Below, one piece after another: positions 17,458 to 26,381 of a DNA stretch of 64,000 bases. The stretch spans positions 62,001 through 126,000 of the forward strand of contig NZ_BDAI01000012.1 in NCBI RefSeq assembly GCF_002091755.1, in the 5' to 3' direction. This DNA is from Pseudomonas nitroreducens NBRC 12694. Lineage in GTDB: Bacteria > Pseudomonadota > Gammaproteobacteria > Pseudomonadales > Pseudomonadaceae. Position 1 is the stretch's first letter. Every line of letters begins with the position of its first letter. The position numbers and the translations under genes are program-made. Under the pieces are notes generated by a model. It searched no databases, was not told the origin of the DNA, and worked only from the letters and a program-made list of their open reading frames with translations.

Positions 17458-19479
17458 TCAGCTCTGGCTGCCTGTTGAAGAGGGGGTGCTGTAGTGCTCC
17501 CGCAGTAACGCTTTCTCTTCGTCGGTCAGTTCACTGGGGTTCTTTCGCAGCACGCTGTGCAAGCGGGCTTCACGGCTGCTGAGCAGCTGGTTGTGTGCAA
17601 GTGTAGTAATGGTGTCGACGAACTGCTTTTCAAGATTGCCGTCGTCGATCAGCCATTCTTTCCCCGCCAGCACCTGTAGCAGGCGCCCTTGGGGCGTTCC
17701 GTGCCAGCGCGCGATGAGGTGCATCGAGCTCTGTTTCGGATTCTTCTGCAACGCTTCGACCAGTGCGGCGAGCAGTTGCGAATAGGTCTGTCCCTCGTTG
17801 GAGAAGTGGCTCGCATCCTCGACGCTCTGCGCCAGTTGGGGATGGTGCAGCAGGGTGCGCAGCGCGGTCAGGGTCGGCGATTCGACGCTGATCTCGGTGC
17901 GCGGCTGGCGTGGCGTGAAGTCGCCTTTCCGGCCTTTGCCATCCCATTTGCGATCGCCCTTCCAGGGCTTCTTGGCCTTGGCTCCGCCGTTGCCGCGGGA
18001 AAATTCCATCGGCGCTTCGAAGTAACTCGAAGCGTCCTGGTAATGACCGTCGCCGTGGCCGGCGAACTGGCCCATGTCGTAGTCGGCGTACTCGTGGGCG
18101 TGTTGCTCCGAGCCAGGTGCCTGCGCTGTTGCAGGGGGGGGATTCGGTTTTGCCTGGCCGGTGAGGCCCGGGCGCGGCGCGCTGATCTGGCTGAGCGCTT
18201 CGGCGGACAGGCCGGTGATCTCGCCCAGGCGCTGGCGCATCAGCAAGCGCAGCGTGTTGCCGGGGATCTTCTCCAACAGCGGTCCGGCCAGGGTCGCCAG
18301 GTGCGCCTTGCCTTCCAGCGTGCTGGGGTCGGCTTCCTCGGTCAGTTGCTGGAAGAAGTAGTCCGCCAGCGGCTGGGCCTGGTGGGCGAGGCGGGCGCGG
18401 AAGGCATCCGGGCCTTCGGCGCGCACCAGGCTGTCCGGGTCTTCACCTTCGGGCAGGAACAGAAAGCGCACCTTGCGCCCATCCTGCAGGTTGCTCAGCG
18501 CCGACTCCAGTGCGCGCCAGGCGGCATTACGGCCGGCCTGGTCGCCGTCGAAGCAGAAGAGGATGTTCGGCACGATGCGGAACAGCCGCTTGATGTGTTC
18601 TTCGCTGGTGGCCGTGCCCAGGGTGGCGACCGCGTTGCGGATGCCCTGCTGCGCCAGTGCGATGACGTCCATGTAGCCTTCGACCACCATGATCTCGTCG
18701 AGATCCCGGTTGTTCTTCCGCGCCTCGAACAGGCCGTAGAGCTCCTGTCCTTTATGGAAGACCGGGGTTTCCGGCGAGTTCAGGTATTTCGGCTTGTCGT
18801 CGCCCAATACGCGGCCGCCGAAGGCGATCACCCGGCCGCGGCTGTCGCGGATGGGGAAGATCACCCGGTCGCGGAAGCGGTCGTAGCGCTTGCCGCTGTC
18901 GGGGTTTTCCACCAGCAGGCCGGCGTCGAGCATGGCCTTGAGCTGCAGGTTGTCGCCGCCCAGGTTCTTCAGCAGGTTGTCCCAGCCCGGCGGGGCGAAG
19001 CCCAGGCCGAAGTCGCGGGCGATTTCGCCGGTCAGGCCGCGGCCCTTGAGGTATTCCACGGCGGCCTTGCGGGCCGGGTGGCTCTTGAGTGCCTGGCGGT
19101 AGAACTCGGCGGCGCCGGCCAGCAGCGGGTACAGCGGCGAGTCGACCGGTTGGCGGGGCTTGTTGCCGCGCCGACCTTCCTCGCGGGGGATGTCCATCCC
19201 GGCGCGCTTGGCCAGGTCCTCGACCGCCTGGACGAAGTCCAGCTGGTCGTGGTCCATGATGAAGCCGAGCGCGTTGCCGCCGGCGCCGCAGCCGAAGCAG
19301 TAGTAGAACTGCTTGTCCGGGCTGACGGTGAAGGAGGGTGTCTTCTCCTTGTGGAACGGGCAGCAGGCGCTGTAGTTCTTGCCGGTCTTCTTCAGCTGGA
19401 TGCGCGAACTCACCACATCGAGAATATCGGTGCGGTTGAGCAGGTCATCGATGAAGGATTGTGGAATCAGGCCGGCCAT
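17458..19479 (-). CDS. dnaG: DNA primase
   Basis: This 673-residue primase makes RNA primers for replication. The N-terminal zinc ribbon reads CPFHKEKTPSF...CFGCG (about residues 29-55). The TOPRIM catalytic domain has VVEGYMDVIAL and FCFDGDQAGR (about 245-320), and a C-terminal DnaB-interacting helical domain follows a low-complexity linker rich in Gly, Lys and Asp (about 430-510). Start ATG 19479 gives the family N-terminus MAGLIPQSFIDDLLN; an upstream in-frame ATG at 19512 would add 11 unlikely residues. It is transcribed with rpoD and lies behind an attenuator downstream of rpsU. Confidence 0.97.
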   Translation of the reverse strand: MAGLIPQSFIDDLLNRTDILDVVSSRIQLKKTGKNYSACCPFHKEKTPSFTVSPDKQFYYCFGCGAGGNALGFIMDHDQLDFVQAVEDLAKRAGMDIPREEGRRGNKPRQPVDSPLYPLLAGAAEFYRQALKSHPARKAAVEYLKGRGLTGEIARDFGLGFAPPGWDNLLKNLGGDNLQLKAMLDAGLLVENPDSGKRYDRFRDRVIFPIRDSRGRVIAFGGRVLGDDKPKYLNSPETPVFHKGQELYGLFEARKNNRDLDEIMVVEGYMDVIALAQQGIRNAVATLGTATSEEHIKRLFRIVPNILFCFDGDQAGRNAAWRALESALSNLQDGRKVRFLFLPEGEDPDSLVRAEGPDAFRARLAHQAQPLADYFFQQLTEEADPSTLEGKAHLATLAGPLLEKIPGNTLRLLMRQRLGEITGLSAEALSQISAPRPGLTGQAKPNPPPATAQAPGSEQHAHEYADYDMGQFAGHGDGHYQDASSYFEAPMEFSRGNGGAKAKKPWKGDRKWDGKGRKGDFTPRQPRTEISVESPTLTALRTLLHHPQLAQSVEDASHFSNEGQTYSQLLAALVEALQKNPKQSSMHLIARWHGTPQGRLLQVLAGKEWLIDDGNLEKQFVDTITTLAHNQLLSSREARLHSVLRKNPSELTDEEKALLREHYSTPSSTGSQS

Positions 19480-19570
19480 AGACTCATCGGGACGCAGGGT
19501 GGACCCAAGCATAGCGCGGGGCGATGACGCCGCGAGCGGGGCTTGAGACTAAGCATGGGGCTTGAAAAGC

Positions 19571-19604
19571 AAAAACTCCGAAGTCCGCGAATGCGAATCG
19601 GAGT
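19571..19604 (-). terminator. rpsU-dnaG intergenic attenuator
   Basis: On the minus strand ACTCCGA and TCGGAGT are separated by 16 bases and the 3' arm runs into TTTTTG. A partial terminator between rpsU and dnaG is a known feature of this operon in E. coli. A second GC-rich hairpin (CGCCCGGC and GCCGGGCG, 19627-19648) lies closer to rpsU. Confidence 0.65.
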
Positions 19605-19679
19605 CGGGTGCCTTGTTTCAGGCACTCGCCCGGCGAGTGGGCCGGGCGATGCGGAAAGCGTGCGACGAAGCGCTGTAAC

Positions 19680-19895
19680 TCAGTACAGGCGCTCGCGGCG
19701 GCGCTGTTCGCGCTGCACTTTCTTGGCGTGACGCTTAACAGCGGCAGCGGCCTTGCGCTTACGCTCGGCGGTCGGCTTTTCGTAGAACTCGCGGCTACGG
19801 ACTTCAGCCAGTACGCCTGCTTTTTCGCAGGAGCGCTTGAAACGACGCAGAGCTACGTCGAAGGGTTCGTTCTCTTTAACTTTGACGGCGGGCAT
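19680..19895 (-). CDS. rpsU: 30S ribosomal protein bS21
   Basis: This 71-residue basic protein matches bS21 throughout (MPAVKVKENEPFDVALRRFK to RREQRRRERLY-type Arg/Lys-rich tail). bS21 sits on the 30S platform and helps initiation. It is divergent from tsaD, with 200 bases holding both promoters. In many pseudomonads a yqeY gene lies between rpsU and dnaG; here only 200 bases separate them and no such gene is present. Confidence 0.97.
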   Translation of the reverse strand: MPAVKVKENEPFDVALRRFKRSCEKAGVLAEVRSREFYEKPTAERKRKAAAAVKRHAKKVQREQRRRERLY

Positions 19896-20095
19896 CCAGG
19901 TCGTACCTTCAATGATTACCGGAGGATTTATCGCGCTCCTGACGGTTGTTCGGAGTCGGCGGTTTTCAAGGGTTGCGGATATTAAACGTTCGGAAGGAGG
20001 AATGCAAAGCCTCCGATCGAAAAGCACTGGTCCGAAGCCCAGCCGGCGATTATGATGCGCGGCTTCAATTTTGCCCAGAGTAAAGGCTCAAGCCC

Positions 20096-21121
20096 ATGCT
20101 AGTGCTGGGGTTGGAAACCTCCTGCGACGAGACCGGCGTCGCCCTGTACGACAGTGAAAAAGGCCTGCTGGCCGACGCGCTGTTCAGCCAGATCGATCTG
20201 CACCGCGTATACGGCGGCGTGGTTCCCGAGCTGGCCTCCCGTGATCACGTCAAGCGCATGCTGCCGCTGATTCGCCAGGTGCTGGACGAGTCCGGCCGCA
20301 CCGCCGAAGACATCGACGCCATCGCCTACACCGCCGGCCCCGGCCTGGTGGGCGCGCTGCTGGTCGGCGCATCCTGCGCCCAGGCCATGGCGTTCGCCTG
20401 GGGCATACCGGCCGTCGGCGTGCACCATATGGAGGGCCATCTGCTGGCTCCCATGCTGGAAGAGCAGCCGCCGAAGTTTCCGTTCGTCGCCTTGCTGGTG
20501 TCCGGCGGCCATACGCAACTGGTTCGAGTGGATGGCATTGGTCGTTACCAGGTACTGGGCGAGTCGGTGGACGACGCTGCCGGCGAGGCTTTCGACAAGA
20601 CCGCCAAGCTGCTCGGTCTGGCCTATCCCGGTGGCCCGGAGATCGCTCGCCTGGCTGAGCGCGGCACCGCGGGTCGCTTCGTCTTTCCGCGGCCGATGAC
20701 CGATCGTCCGGGGCTGGATTTCAGCTTCAGCGGCCTCAAGACTTTCGCGCTGAACACCTGGCAGCGCTGCGTGGCCGAGGGTGACGACAGCGAGCAGACC
20801 CGCAGCGATATCGCCCTGGCGTTCCAGACTGCCGTGGTCGAGACCCTGACCATCAAGTGCAAGCGCGCGCTCAAGCAGACTCACCTCAAGAGCCTGGTGA
20901 TCGCCGGTGGCGTCAGTGCCAACCAGGCCTTGCGTCAGCATCTGGAAAAGATGCTCGGCGAAATGAAGGGCCAGGTGTTCTACGCCCGCCCGCGCTTCTG
21001 CACCGATAACGGCGCGATGATCGCCTATGCTGGCTGCCAGCGTTTGGTGGCGGGGCAGCAGGACGGCCCGTCGATCGGCGTCCATGCGCGTTGGCCAATG
21101 GAGTCGCTGCCAGCGATCTGA
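20096..21121 (+). CDS. tsaD: tRNA N6-threonylcarbamoyladenosine synthase subunit TsaD
   Basis: This 341-residue protein of the Kae1/Gcp/YgjD family transfers the threonylcarbamoyl group to A37 of ANN-decoding tRNAs, acting with TsaB, TsaE and TsaC. The ASKHA-fold start MLVLGLETSCDETGVALYD, the metal-binding histidines in HHMEGHLLAP (about 109-118) and the late GGVSANQALR and DNGAMIAYAG motifs are all intact. ATG 20096 gives the usual family N-terminus. It is divergent from rpsU, as in E. coli and other pseudomonads, and stands alone. Confidence 0.97.
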   Translation: MLVLGLETSCDETGVALYDSEKGLLADALFSQIDLHRVYGGVVPELASRDHVKRMLPLIRQVLDESGRTAEDIDAIAYTAGPGLVGALLVGASCAQAMAFAWGIPAVGVHHMEGHLLAPMLEEQPPKFPFVALLVSGGHTQLVRVDGIGRYQVLGESVDDAAGEAFDKTAKLLGLAYPGGPEIARLAERGTAGRFVFPRPMTDRPGLDFSFSGLKTFALNTWQRCVAEGDDSEQTRSDIALAFQTAVVETLTIKCKRALKQTHLKSLVIAGGVSANQALRQHLEKMLGEMKGQVFYARPRFCTDNGAMIAYAGCQRLVAGQQDGPSIGVHARWPMESLPAI

Positions 21122-21215
21122 ATAATGAAGCTGCAAACGACGCGGCGCATGCTCTGAGCGGCATGGGCCGTTTTTTCGCTTGCAGCGTGGTACGCGGGTC
21201 GGGAAGCTCGCGGCT

Positions 21216-21785
21216 CTAGAAGTGACGCTCGCGTCCGGCGATGAGATCGCGCAGATTGCTGCGGTGACGCCAGACGATCAGACCGGTGAGCACGGTCATC
21301 GGCAGCAGCGCCGACGGCTCCTGCCAGGCCAGCAGCGGCAGGGTCAGCGGCGTGGCGACCAGGGATGCGAGCGAGCTGGTGCGCGACAGTTTGAAAGTCA
21401 CCAGCCAGGCGACTGCCGCGAGCAGCGCGGCTGGAGGGTAAAGCGCCAGCAGCATGCCGGCGGCGGTGGCAACGCCCTTGCCGCCACGGAAGTTGAAGTA
21501 CAGCGGGTAGAGGTGGCCGATTACCGCTGCCAGCCCGACCCAGGCCTGCTGCATGTCGGACAGGCCGAGCAGGCGGGCGATGAGTACGGGCAGCAGCCCC
21601 TTGGCGAGATCGCCGAGCAGGGTGAGGATGGCGATCTTCTTGCCGGCCAGGCGCAGCATGTTGGTGGCGCCGGGATTGCCCGAGCCGCTGGCGCGCGGGT
21701 CGGCAGTGCCGAACAGGCGACTGAGGAGTACCGCGAAGGACAGTGATCCGAGCAGGTAGGCGAGGATCGCCAAGAACCAGAACAT
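21216..21785 (-). CDS. plsY: glycerol-3-phosphate acyltransferase PlsY
   Basis: This 189-residue inner-membrane enzyme transfers acyl groups from acyl-phosphate to glycerol-3-phosphate, the first step of phospholipid synthesis. Five or so membrane helices are evident, with the family motifs GSGNPGATNMLR (about 35-46), the loop with GDLAKGLLPV, and NFRGGKGVATAAG (about 100-112). The start ATG 21785 follows GGTGGA; the ATG three codons upstream is less likely because the family begins MxWxLAILAYLLGS. It is divergent from folB. Confidence 0.95.
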   Translation of the reverse strand: MFWFLAILAYLLGSLSFAVLLSRLFGTADPRASGSGNPGATNMLRLAGKKIAILTLLGDLAKGLLPVLIARLLGLSDMQQAWVGLAAVIGHLYPLYFNFRGGKGVATAAGMLLALYPPAALLAAVAWLVTFKLSRTSSLASLVATPLTLPLLAWQEPSALLPMTVLTGLIVWRHRSNLRDLIAGRERHF

Positions 21786-21865
21786 GGTTTCCACCGGAGA
21801 CGAGGTCGTTTCCGATTCTAACGGGGCGTCGGCCGCTTGTCGTGTCGCCTTGGAGCATGCAGTCA

Positions 21866-22219
21866 GTGGACAGAGTTTTCATCGAGGGGCTGGAAGTGGA
21901 CACCGTGATCGGCGTCTACGACTGGGAACGGGGTATCCGGCAGTGCCTGCGCCTGGACCTGACGCTGGGCTGGGACAACCGCCCGGCGGCGGCCGACGAC
22001 GATATCGCCAAGGCCCTGGACTACGCCGTGCTCTCCGAGCGGGTCATGGCCTTCGCCCGTGACGCGCATTTTCAACTGGTGGAGACCTTCGCCGAACGCC
22101 TCGCCGAGTTGCTGATGGCCGAGTTCGGTATCCAGTGGCTGCGCCTGAAGGTCACCAAGCCCGGTGCCGTTGCGGCCGCCATCGGCGTAGGTGTGGAGAT
22201 CGAACGCGGATGCCGCTGA
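21866..22219 (+). CDS. folB: dihydroneopterin aldolase
   Basis: This 117-residue folate enzyme converts dihydroneopterin to 6-hydroxymethyl-dihydropterin and glycolaldehyde. The family opening RVFIEGLEVDTVIGVYDWER, the catalytic Lys in KVTKPGAV and the pterin-binding VETFAERLAEL are present. The start is uncertain: ATG 21857 lies only one base after GGAG, while GTG 21866 has that GGAG at a normal ten-base spacing, so GTG is preferred. It overlaps folK by ten bases, so the two consecutive folate-pathway steps are translated together. Confidence 0.93.
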   Translation: MDRVFIEGLEVDTVIGVYDWERGIRQCLRLDLTLGWDNRPAAADDDIAKALDYAVLSERVMAFARDAHFQLVETFAERLAELLMAEFGIQWLRLKVTKPGAVAAAIGVGVEIERGCR

Positions 22220-22746
22220 CGACGGTGTACCTCGGGCTGGGCAGCAACTTCGACCGGGAGCAACACCTGCTCGCGGGGCTGGAGGCGTTGGACGAGTTCC
22301 TCGAGGATATCCGCTGTTCGCCGGTGTTCGAGAGCGAGCCGGTGGGTATTCGCAGCGGCCCCTTCTACAACTTCGTGATCGTGGCGCGCACCGACCTGCC
22401 GCTGGCGGAGTTGAGCCTGCGGCTCAAGCACATCGAGGCGGACAACGGCCGCTATGCGCCGGAGCGCAAGGGCCTGCCGCTGGATATCGACGTGTTGCTG
22501 TACGGCGACCTGCATGGCGAGTTCGATGGCCTGACGCTGCCGCGCGCAGAAGTGCTGAAGAACGCCTTCGTGCTCTGGCCGCTGGCGTTGCTGGCTCCCG
22601 AGGTGAAGCATCCGGGGGCTCAACGTTCGTTCGCCGAGCTCTGGTCGGACGCGCAGATCGCCCAAAAGCTCTGGCCGGTGCCCTTCCAGTGGCGGGGCGC
22701 TGAGCTGACGCCGGCGGCGCTGATCGGGGCGCACTCGGCGCCCTGA
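22210..22746 (+). CDS. folK: 2-amino-4-hydroxy-6-hydroxymethyldihydropteridine pyrophosphokinase
   Basis: This 178-residue HPPK activates the pterin from FolB with ATP for condensation with p-aminobenzoate. The N-terminal VYLGLGSNFDRE, the mobile-loop region around PVGIRSGPFYN, and the metal and ATP site GLPLDIDVLLYGD (Asp-x-Asp) are intact. ATG 22210 lies within the folB 3' end. No folate gene follows; an inverted repeat comes next. Confidence 0.95.
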   Translation: MPLTTVYLGLGSNFDREQHLLAGLEALDEFLEDIRCSPVFESEPVGIRSGPFYNFVIVARTDLPLAELSLRLKHIEADNGRYAPERKGLPLDIDVLLYGDLHGEFDGLTLPRAEVLKNAFVLWPLALLAPEVKHPGAQRSFAELWSDAQIAQKLWPVPFQWRGAELTPAALIGAHSAP

Positions 22747-22755
22747 TGGCTTTTC

Positions 22756-22846
22756 TGTAGGAACGCGTTTGCTCGCGAGCGATGTATCCGGCGGCACCAG
22801 CGCTGGGGGGCGCGAGCAAGAACTAGCCGTCCCACTCGTTCCTACA
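22756..22846. repeat. extragenic inverted repeat after folK
   Basis: TGTAGGAACG and CGTTCCTACA are perfect 10-bp arms 71 bases apart, with inner inverted blocks GCTCGCGAGC and GGCGCGAGC. It is related to the TGTAGGAGCG repeats and lies between the converging folK and cca genes, where it could also help terminate both. Confidence 0.6.
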
Positions 22847-22862
22847 AGGCACCCCCCTGGTA

Positions 22863-24092
22863 TCACGCGGTGTAACTTTCCTTGTAGGCCTTCAGGGCAT
22901 TCAGACGCTCACGCTTGAGCGCTTCGCCCAGCTCCGCCCCCTTGTATCCCTTCTCCAGCAGCGGCTGCACAGCGACCGCGCGTGCGGCTTGCGCTGCGCC
23001 GCGCAAGTATTCCGCCTGCGGGTAGTCGCGATCTTCCAGCCCATGGCGACCGCGGGCGTCCATCTCGCTGGCGGCGAGAAACTCCTCGAAGCGTTGCGGG
23101 CGGCGATACACATCGAAGGACTGCAGCAATTCCAGAACGGTGGTCGGCCGCAGCTCCAGCGCACGGTGGCAGTGGGTGTGGTACTCGCCGACCAGTCGCG
23201 CCAGCTCCTGACAATCCCGGGGCACCTTGAAGCGCGCATTGAGCGCGTCGATCAACGGCAGGCCCAGGTGTTCGTGGGCGTGGTGTTTGGGCCAGTCTTC
23301 CTTGCGGGTTTCGCCCTTGCCGACGTCGTGGACCAGGCAGGCCCAGCGCACACTCAGCGGCTGGTCGTATTGGGCGCACTCGCGCAATACGGCCAGCACG
23401 TGTTCGCCGGTATCCACTTCCGGGTGGTGCTGCGGCGGTTGCGGCACGCCGAACAGGGCGTCCACTTCCGGCATCAGCACGGCGAGGGCGCCGCAGTCGC
23501 GCAGGACCTGGATGAACACGTCCGGGCGCGATTCCATCAGGGCACGGGAGATTTCCTTCCAGCTGCGTTCTGCAGTCAGTGCTTCCAGTTCGCCGGATTC
23601 CGACAGTTCACGCATCAGTGCCAGGGTTTCCGGCGCCACGCTGAAACCCAGGGGGGCGTAGCGCGCGGCAAAGCGGGCGACGCGCAGCACGCGCAGCGGG
23701 TCTTCGGCGAAGGCCGGGGAAACGTGGCGAAGCAGGCGGGCTTCGAGGTCCTCCTGGCCGTGGTACGGGTCGATGACCTTGCCGTCATTGTCCTCGGCCA
23801 TAGCGTTGATGGTCAGGTCGCGGCGGATCAGGTCGTCTTCGAGGGTGACGTCGGGGCTGGCGTAGAAGGTGAAGCCACCGTAGCCGCGCCCGCTTTTGCG
23901 TTCGGTGCGGGCGAGGGCATATTCCTCGCCGGTTTTCGGGTGGAGGAACACCGGGAAGTCGGCGCCCACCGGCCGATAGCCCTGGGCGAGCATCTCGTCG
24001 GCGCTGGCGCCGACCACTACCCAGTCGGTGTCGCTGAAGGGGATGCCGAGCAGGCGATCGCGCACGGCGCCGCCCACCTTGTAGATCTGCAT
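22863..24092 (-). CDS. cca: CCA-adding tRNA nucleotidyltransferase
   Basis: This 409-residue enzyme adds or repairs the 3' CCA of tRNAs. The class II nucleotidyltransferase core has GGAVRDRLLGIPFSDTDWVV (about 8-27) with the metal-binding Asp-x-Asp, then RRDLTINAMA (ERhxxExxxhh-type region) and an RNA-binding helical body. A C-terminal HD domain (HHPEVDTGEHVL, LVHDVGKG) is present, as in enterobacterial and pseudomonad Cca, and should give phosphatase or phosphodiesterase activity. AGGAG lies nine bases before ATG 24092. It is probably its own transcription unit, framed by repeats on both sides. Confidence 0.95.
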   Translation of the reverse strand: MQIYKVGGAVRDRLLGIPFSDTDWVVVGASADEMLAQGYRPVGADFPVFLHPKTGEEYALARTERKSGRGYGGFTFYASPDVTLEDDLIRRDLTINAMAEDNDGKVIDPYHGQEDLEARLLRHVSPAFAEDPLRVLRVARFAARYAPLGFSVAPETLALMRELSESGELEALTAERSWKEISRALMESRPDVFIQVLRDCGALAVLMPEVDALFGVPQPPQHHPEVDTGEHVLAVLRECAQYDQPLSVRWACLVHDVGKGETRKEDWPKHHAHEHLGLPLIDALNARFKVPRDCQELARLVGEYHTHCHRALELRPTTVLELLQSFDVYRRPQRFEEFLAASEMDARGRHGLEDRDYPQAEYLRGAAQAARAVAVQPLLEKGYKGAELGEALKRERLNALKAYKESYTA

Positions 24093-24174
24093 GAAGCTGT
24101 CTCCTGTTCTGGGGGATAGCTTCGGGGTTTGCGGCGGGTGGGGCAAGCTCGGTGGCTTCTGGGGATTGAGGCGG

Positions 24175-24243
24175 TTCGCCAGCAAGCTCGCTCCGACAGG
24201 TTGCGCACGCCCCGGCTCTTGTAGGAGCGAGCTTGCTCGCGAA
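24175..24243. repeat. REPIN: two REPs in inverted orientation
   Basis: TTCGCCAGCAAGCTCGCTCC and GGAGCGAGCTTGCTCGCGAA face each other across 18-45 bases. Both carry the TGTAGGAGCGAGCTTGCTCG-type core that is widespread in Pseudomonas genomes. It lies between cca and the lipoprotein gene. Confidence 0.75.
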
Positions 24244-24259
24244 AGGGGGCGACGCGCAC

Positions 24260-24769
24260 CTAGGGCGTGGCGGCGGGAATCTGTTGAACGAGGGCGCCGA
24301 TGGCGTCCTGCAGGAGTGTTGCGCTGGCGTGGGCGGGACTGAGGCCGGTTCTGACGGTGCCTTCCCACAGGGTCTGCTCCTGCGCATCGGTCAGACGCAG
24401 GCGCAGGGTACCGGTCTCGTCGCGCAGGCGATGGATGGCGAGATAGGGGCCCAACGGATTGGGCGGCGGGGTATCGACCTTGAATTCCAGCGGCGCATCC
24501 TGCAGCGCCAGCCAGTAGTAGACGCGGATCTGCGGGCCCGCGCTCTCGCGGTAGCCGCGCTCGATCAGGCCCTGGCGCACTTGCGCATTGATCAGGGGGT
24601 AGCGACTGCGGTAGGGCAGGGCGTCGACGGCGTTTTCCGGTGGCATCAGCTGGAAGTCGCGCAGCCCGGCCAGGCGCGCATCGGCGGGATGCGCGACCTG
24701 GGCGTGGGGGACGGGGTTGCTGCAGGTCGCGACAGCGAGGCAGAGCAGGAGAATGGCGAACAGGCGCAT
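24260..24769 (-). CDS. putative lipoprotein, DUF4136-like
   Basis: This 169-residue protein starts with a signal sequence MRLFAILLLCLAVATCSNP. Cys16 is a plausible lipidation site, but the residue before it is Thr, where Ala, Gly or Ser is usual. The rest resembles DUF4136 lipoproteins (YYWLALQDAPLEF, LRLRLTDAQEQTLWEGT). These are small periplasmic-facing proteins of unknown role. It follows the SpoVR-type gene on the same strand by 58 bases and may be the last gene of the prkA group, ahead of the REPIN. Confidence 0.7.
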   Translation of the reverse strand: MRLFAILLLCLAVATCSNPVPHAQVAHPADARLAGLRDFQLMPPENAVDALPYRSRYPLINAQVRQGLIERGYRESAGPQIRVYYWLALQDAPLEFKVDTPPPNPLGPYLAIHRLRDETGTLRLRLTDAQEQTLWEGTVRTGLSPAHASATLLQDAIGALVQQIPAATP

Positions 24770-24827
24770 GGCGGTCTCCAGCGGGGTTGCCGCCATGCTT
24801 GTCACGCCTGCTGCTCCGGTCAACCGA

Positions 24828-26381
24828 TCAAATGGGTGGGATGATCAGGTCGAGCCGGGGGTAACCCTCCTCGCTGTCGCGTTCACCCTTTGGGGGCATG
24901 TGGAAGGTGTTGACGATGTTCTCGCCCTGCAGGGTTTCCAGATGGATATCGAAGCCCCAAAGGCGGTGCAGGTGCTTGAGCACGTCGTCGGTGGATTCGC
25001 CCAGCGGTTTGCGGTCGTGCTGCTGGTGGCGCAGGGTCAGCGAGCGGTCACCGCGGCGGTCGACATCCCAGATCTGGATGTTCGGTTCACGATTGCCGAG
25101 GTTGTACTGCGCAGCCAGGGTTTCGCGGATCTTGCGATAGCCGTCGTCGTCGTGGATGGCGTCGACCAGCATGTCGTCCTTCTGGTCGTCGTCGAGGATG
25201 CTGAACAGCTTGAACTCGCGGATGACCTTGGGTGAGAGGAACTGCAGGACGAAGCTCTCGTCCTTGAAGCTCTTCATGGCGAACTTGATGGTGGCCAGCC
25301 AGTCGCTGCCGGCGATGTCCGGGAACCAGCGCTTGTCTTCCTCGGTGGGGTGTTCGCAGATGCGACGGATGTCGCGGTACATGGCGAAGCCCAGCGCGTA
25401 GGGGTTGATGCCGCTGTAGTAGGGGCTGTCGAAGCCCGGCTGGTAGACCACGCTGGTGTGGTACTGGAGGAACTCCATCATGAAGCCGTCGCTGACCAGC
25501 CCTTCGTCGTAGAGGTCGTTGATCAGGGTGTAGTGCCAGAAGGTCGCCCAGCCTTCGTTCATCACCTGGGTCTGGCGCTGCGGGTAGAAGTACTGCGCCA
25601 CCTTGCGCACGATGCGCACGATTTCGCGCTGCCAGGGCTCCAGCAGCGGGGCGTTCTTCTCGATGAAGTAGAGGATGTTTTCCTGCGGCTCGCTGGGGTA
25701 GCGGGCCAGCCCCTGTTCCTTGTCCTTGCCGGTGGCCTTGGGGATGGTCCGCCAGAGGTCGTTGACCTGGCGCTGGATCTGCTCCTCGCGCTCCTTCTGG
25801 CGCTGCTTCTCTTCCTCGGCGGAGATCGGGTAGGGTCGCTTGTAGCGGTCTACGCCGTAGTTCATCAGGGCGTGGCAGGAGTCCAGCAGGTCTTCCACGG
25901 CGTCGATGCCGTAACGCTCCTCGCACTTGTTGATGTAGGACTTGGCGAACACCAGGTAGTCGATGATCGAAGTGGCGTCGGTCCAGGTGCGGAACAGGTA
26001 GTTGCCCTTGAAGAAGCTGTTGTGCCCGTAGCAGGCGTGGGCGATCACCAGCGCCTGCATGCACTGGGTATTTTCCTCCATCAGGTAGGCGATGCACGGG
26101 TCGGAGTTGATCACGATCTCGTAGGCCAGGCCCATCTGACCGCGCTTGTAGTTCTTTTCCGTGCTGAGGAAGTGCTTGCCGTAGGACCAATGGTTGTAAC
26201 CGATGGGCATGCCGACGGAGGCGTAGGCATCCATCATCTGCTCGGCGGTGATGACCTCGATCTGGTTGGGGTAGGTGTCCAGCGCATAACGCTCGGCGAG
26301 ACGACTGATCTCGCGGTCGTACTGCTGGATCAGCTCGAAGGTCCACTCCGAGCCGGTGGCGATCGGCTGGCGCTTGCTCAT
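24828..26381 (-). CDS. SpoVR-family protein (YcgB-like)
   Basis: This 517-residue cytoplasmic SpoVR/YcgB protein has the conserved NHWSYGKHF, HACYGHNSFFKGNYLF, NEGWATFWHYTLIND and PYALGFAMYRDI blocks. The family is widespread and tied to sporulation in Bacillus and to stress or stationary-phase functions in Gram-negatives; its biochemical role is not settled. GAGGAGG precedes ATG 26381. The start overlaps the yeaH stop by four bases (ATGA), and prkA lies further upstream, giving the standard prkA-yeaH-spoVR trio. Confidence 0.93.
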   Translation of the reverse strand: MSKRQPIATGSEWTFELIQQYDREISRLAERYALDTYPNQIEVITAEQMMDAYASVGMPIGYNHWSYGKHFLSTEKNYKRGQMGLAYEIVINSDPCIAYLMEENTQCMQALVIAHACYGHNSFFKGNYLFRTWTDATSIIDYLVFAKSYINKCEERYGIDAVEDLLDSCHALMNYGVDRYKRPYPISAEEEKQRQKEREEQIQRQVNDLWRTIPKATGKDKEQGLARYPSEPQENILYFIEKNAPLLEPWQREIVRIVRKVAQYFYPQRQTQVMNEGWATFWHYTLINDLYDEGLVSDGFMMEFLQYHTSVVYQPGFDSPYYSGINPYALGFAMYRDIRRICEHPTEEDKRWFPDIAGSDWLATIKFAMKSFKDESFVLQFLSPKVIREFKLFSILDDDQKDDMLVDAIHDDDGYRKIRETLAAQYNLGNREPNIQIWDVDRRGDRSLTLRHQQHDRKPLGESTDDVLKHLHRLWGFDIHLETLQGENIVNTFHMPPKGERDSEEGYPRLDLIIPPI

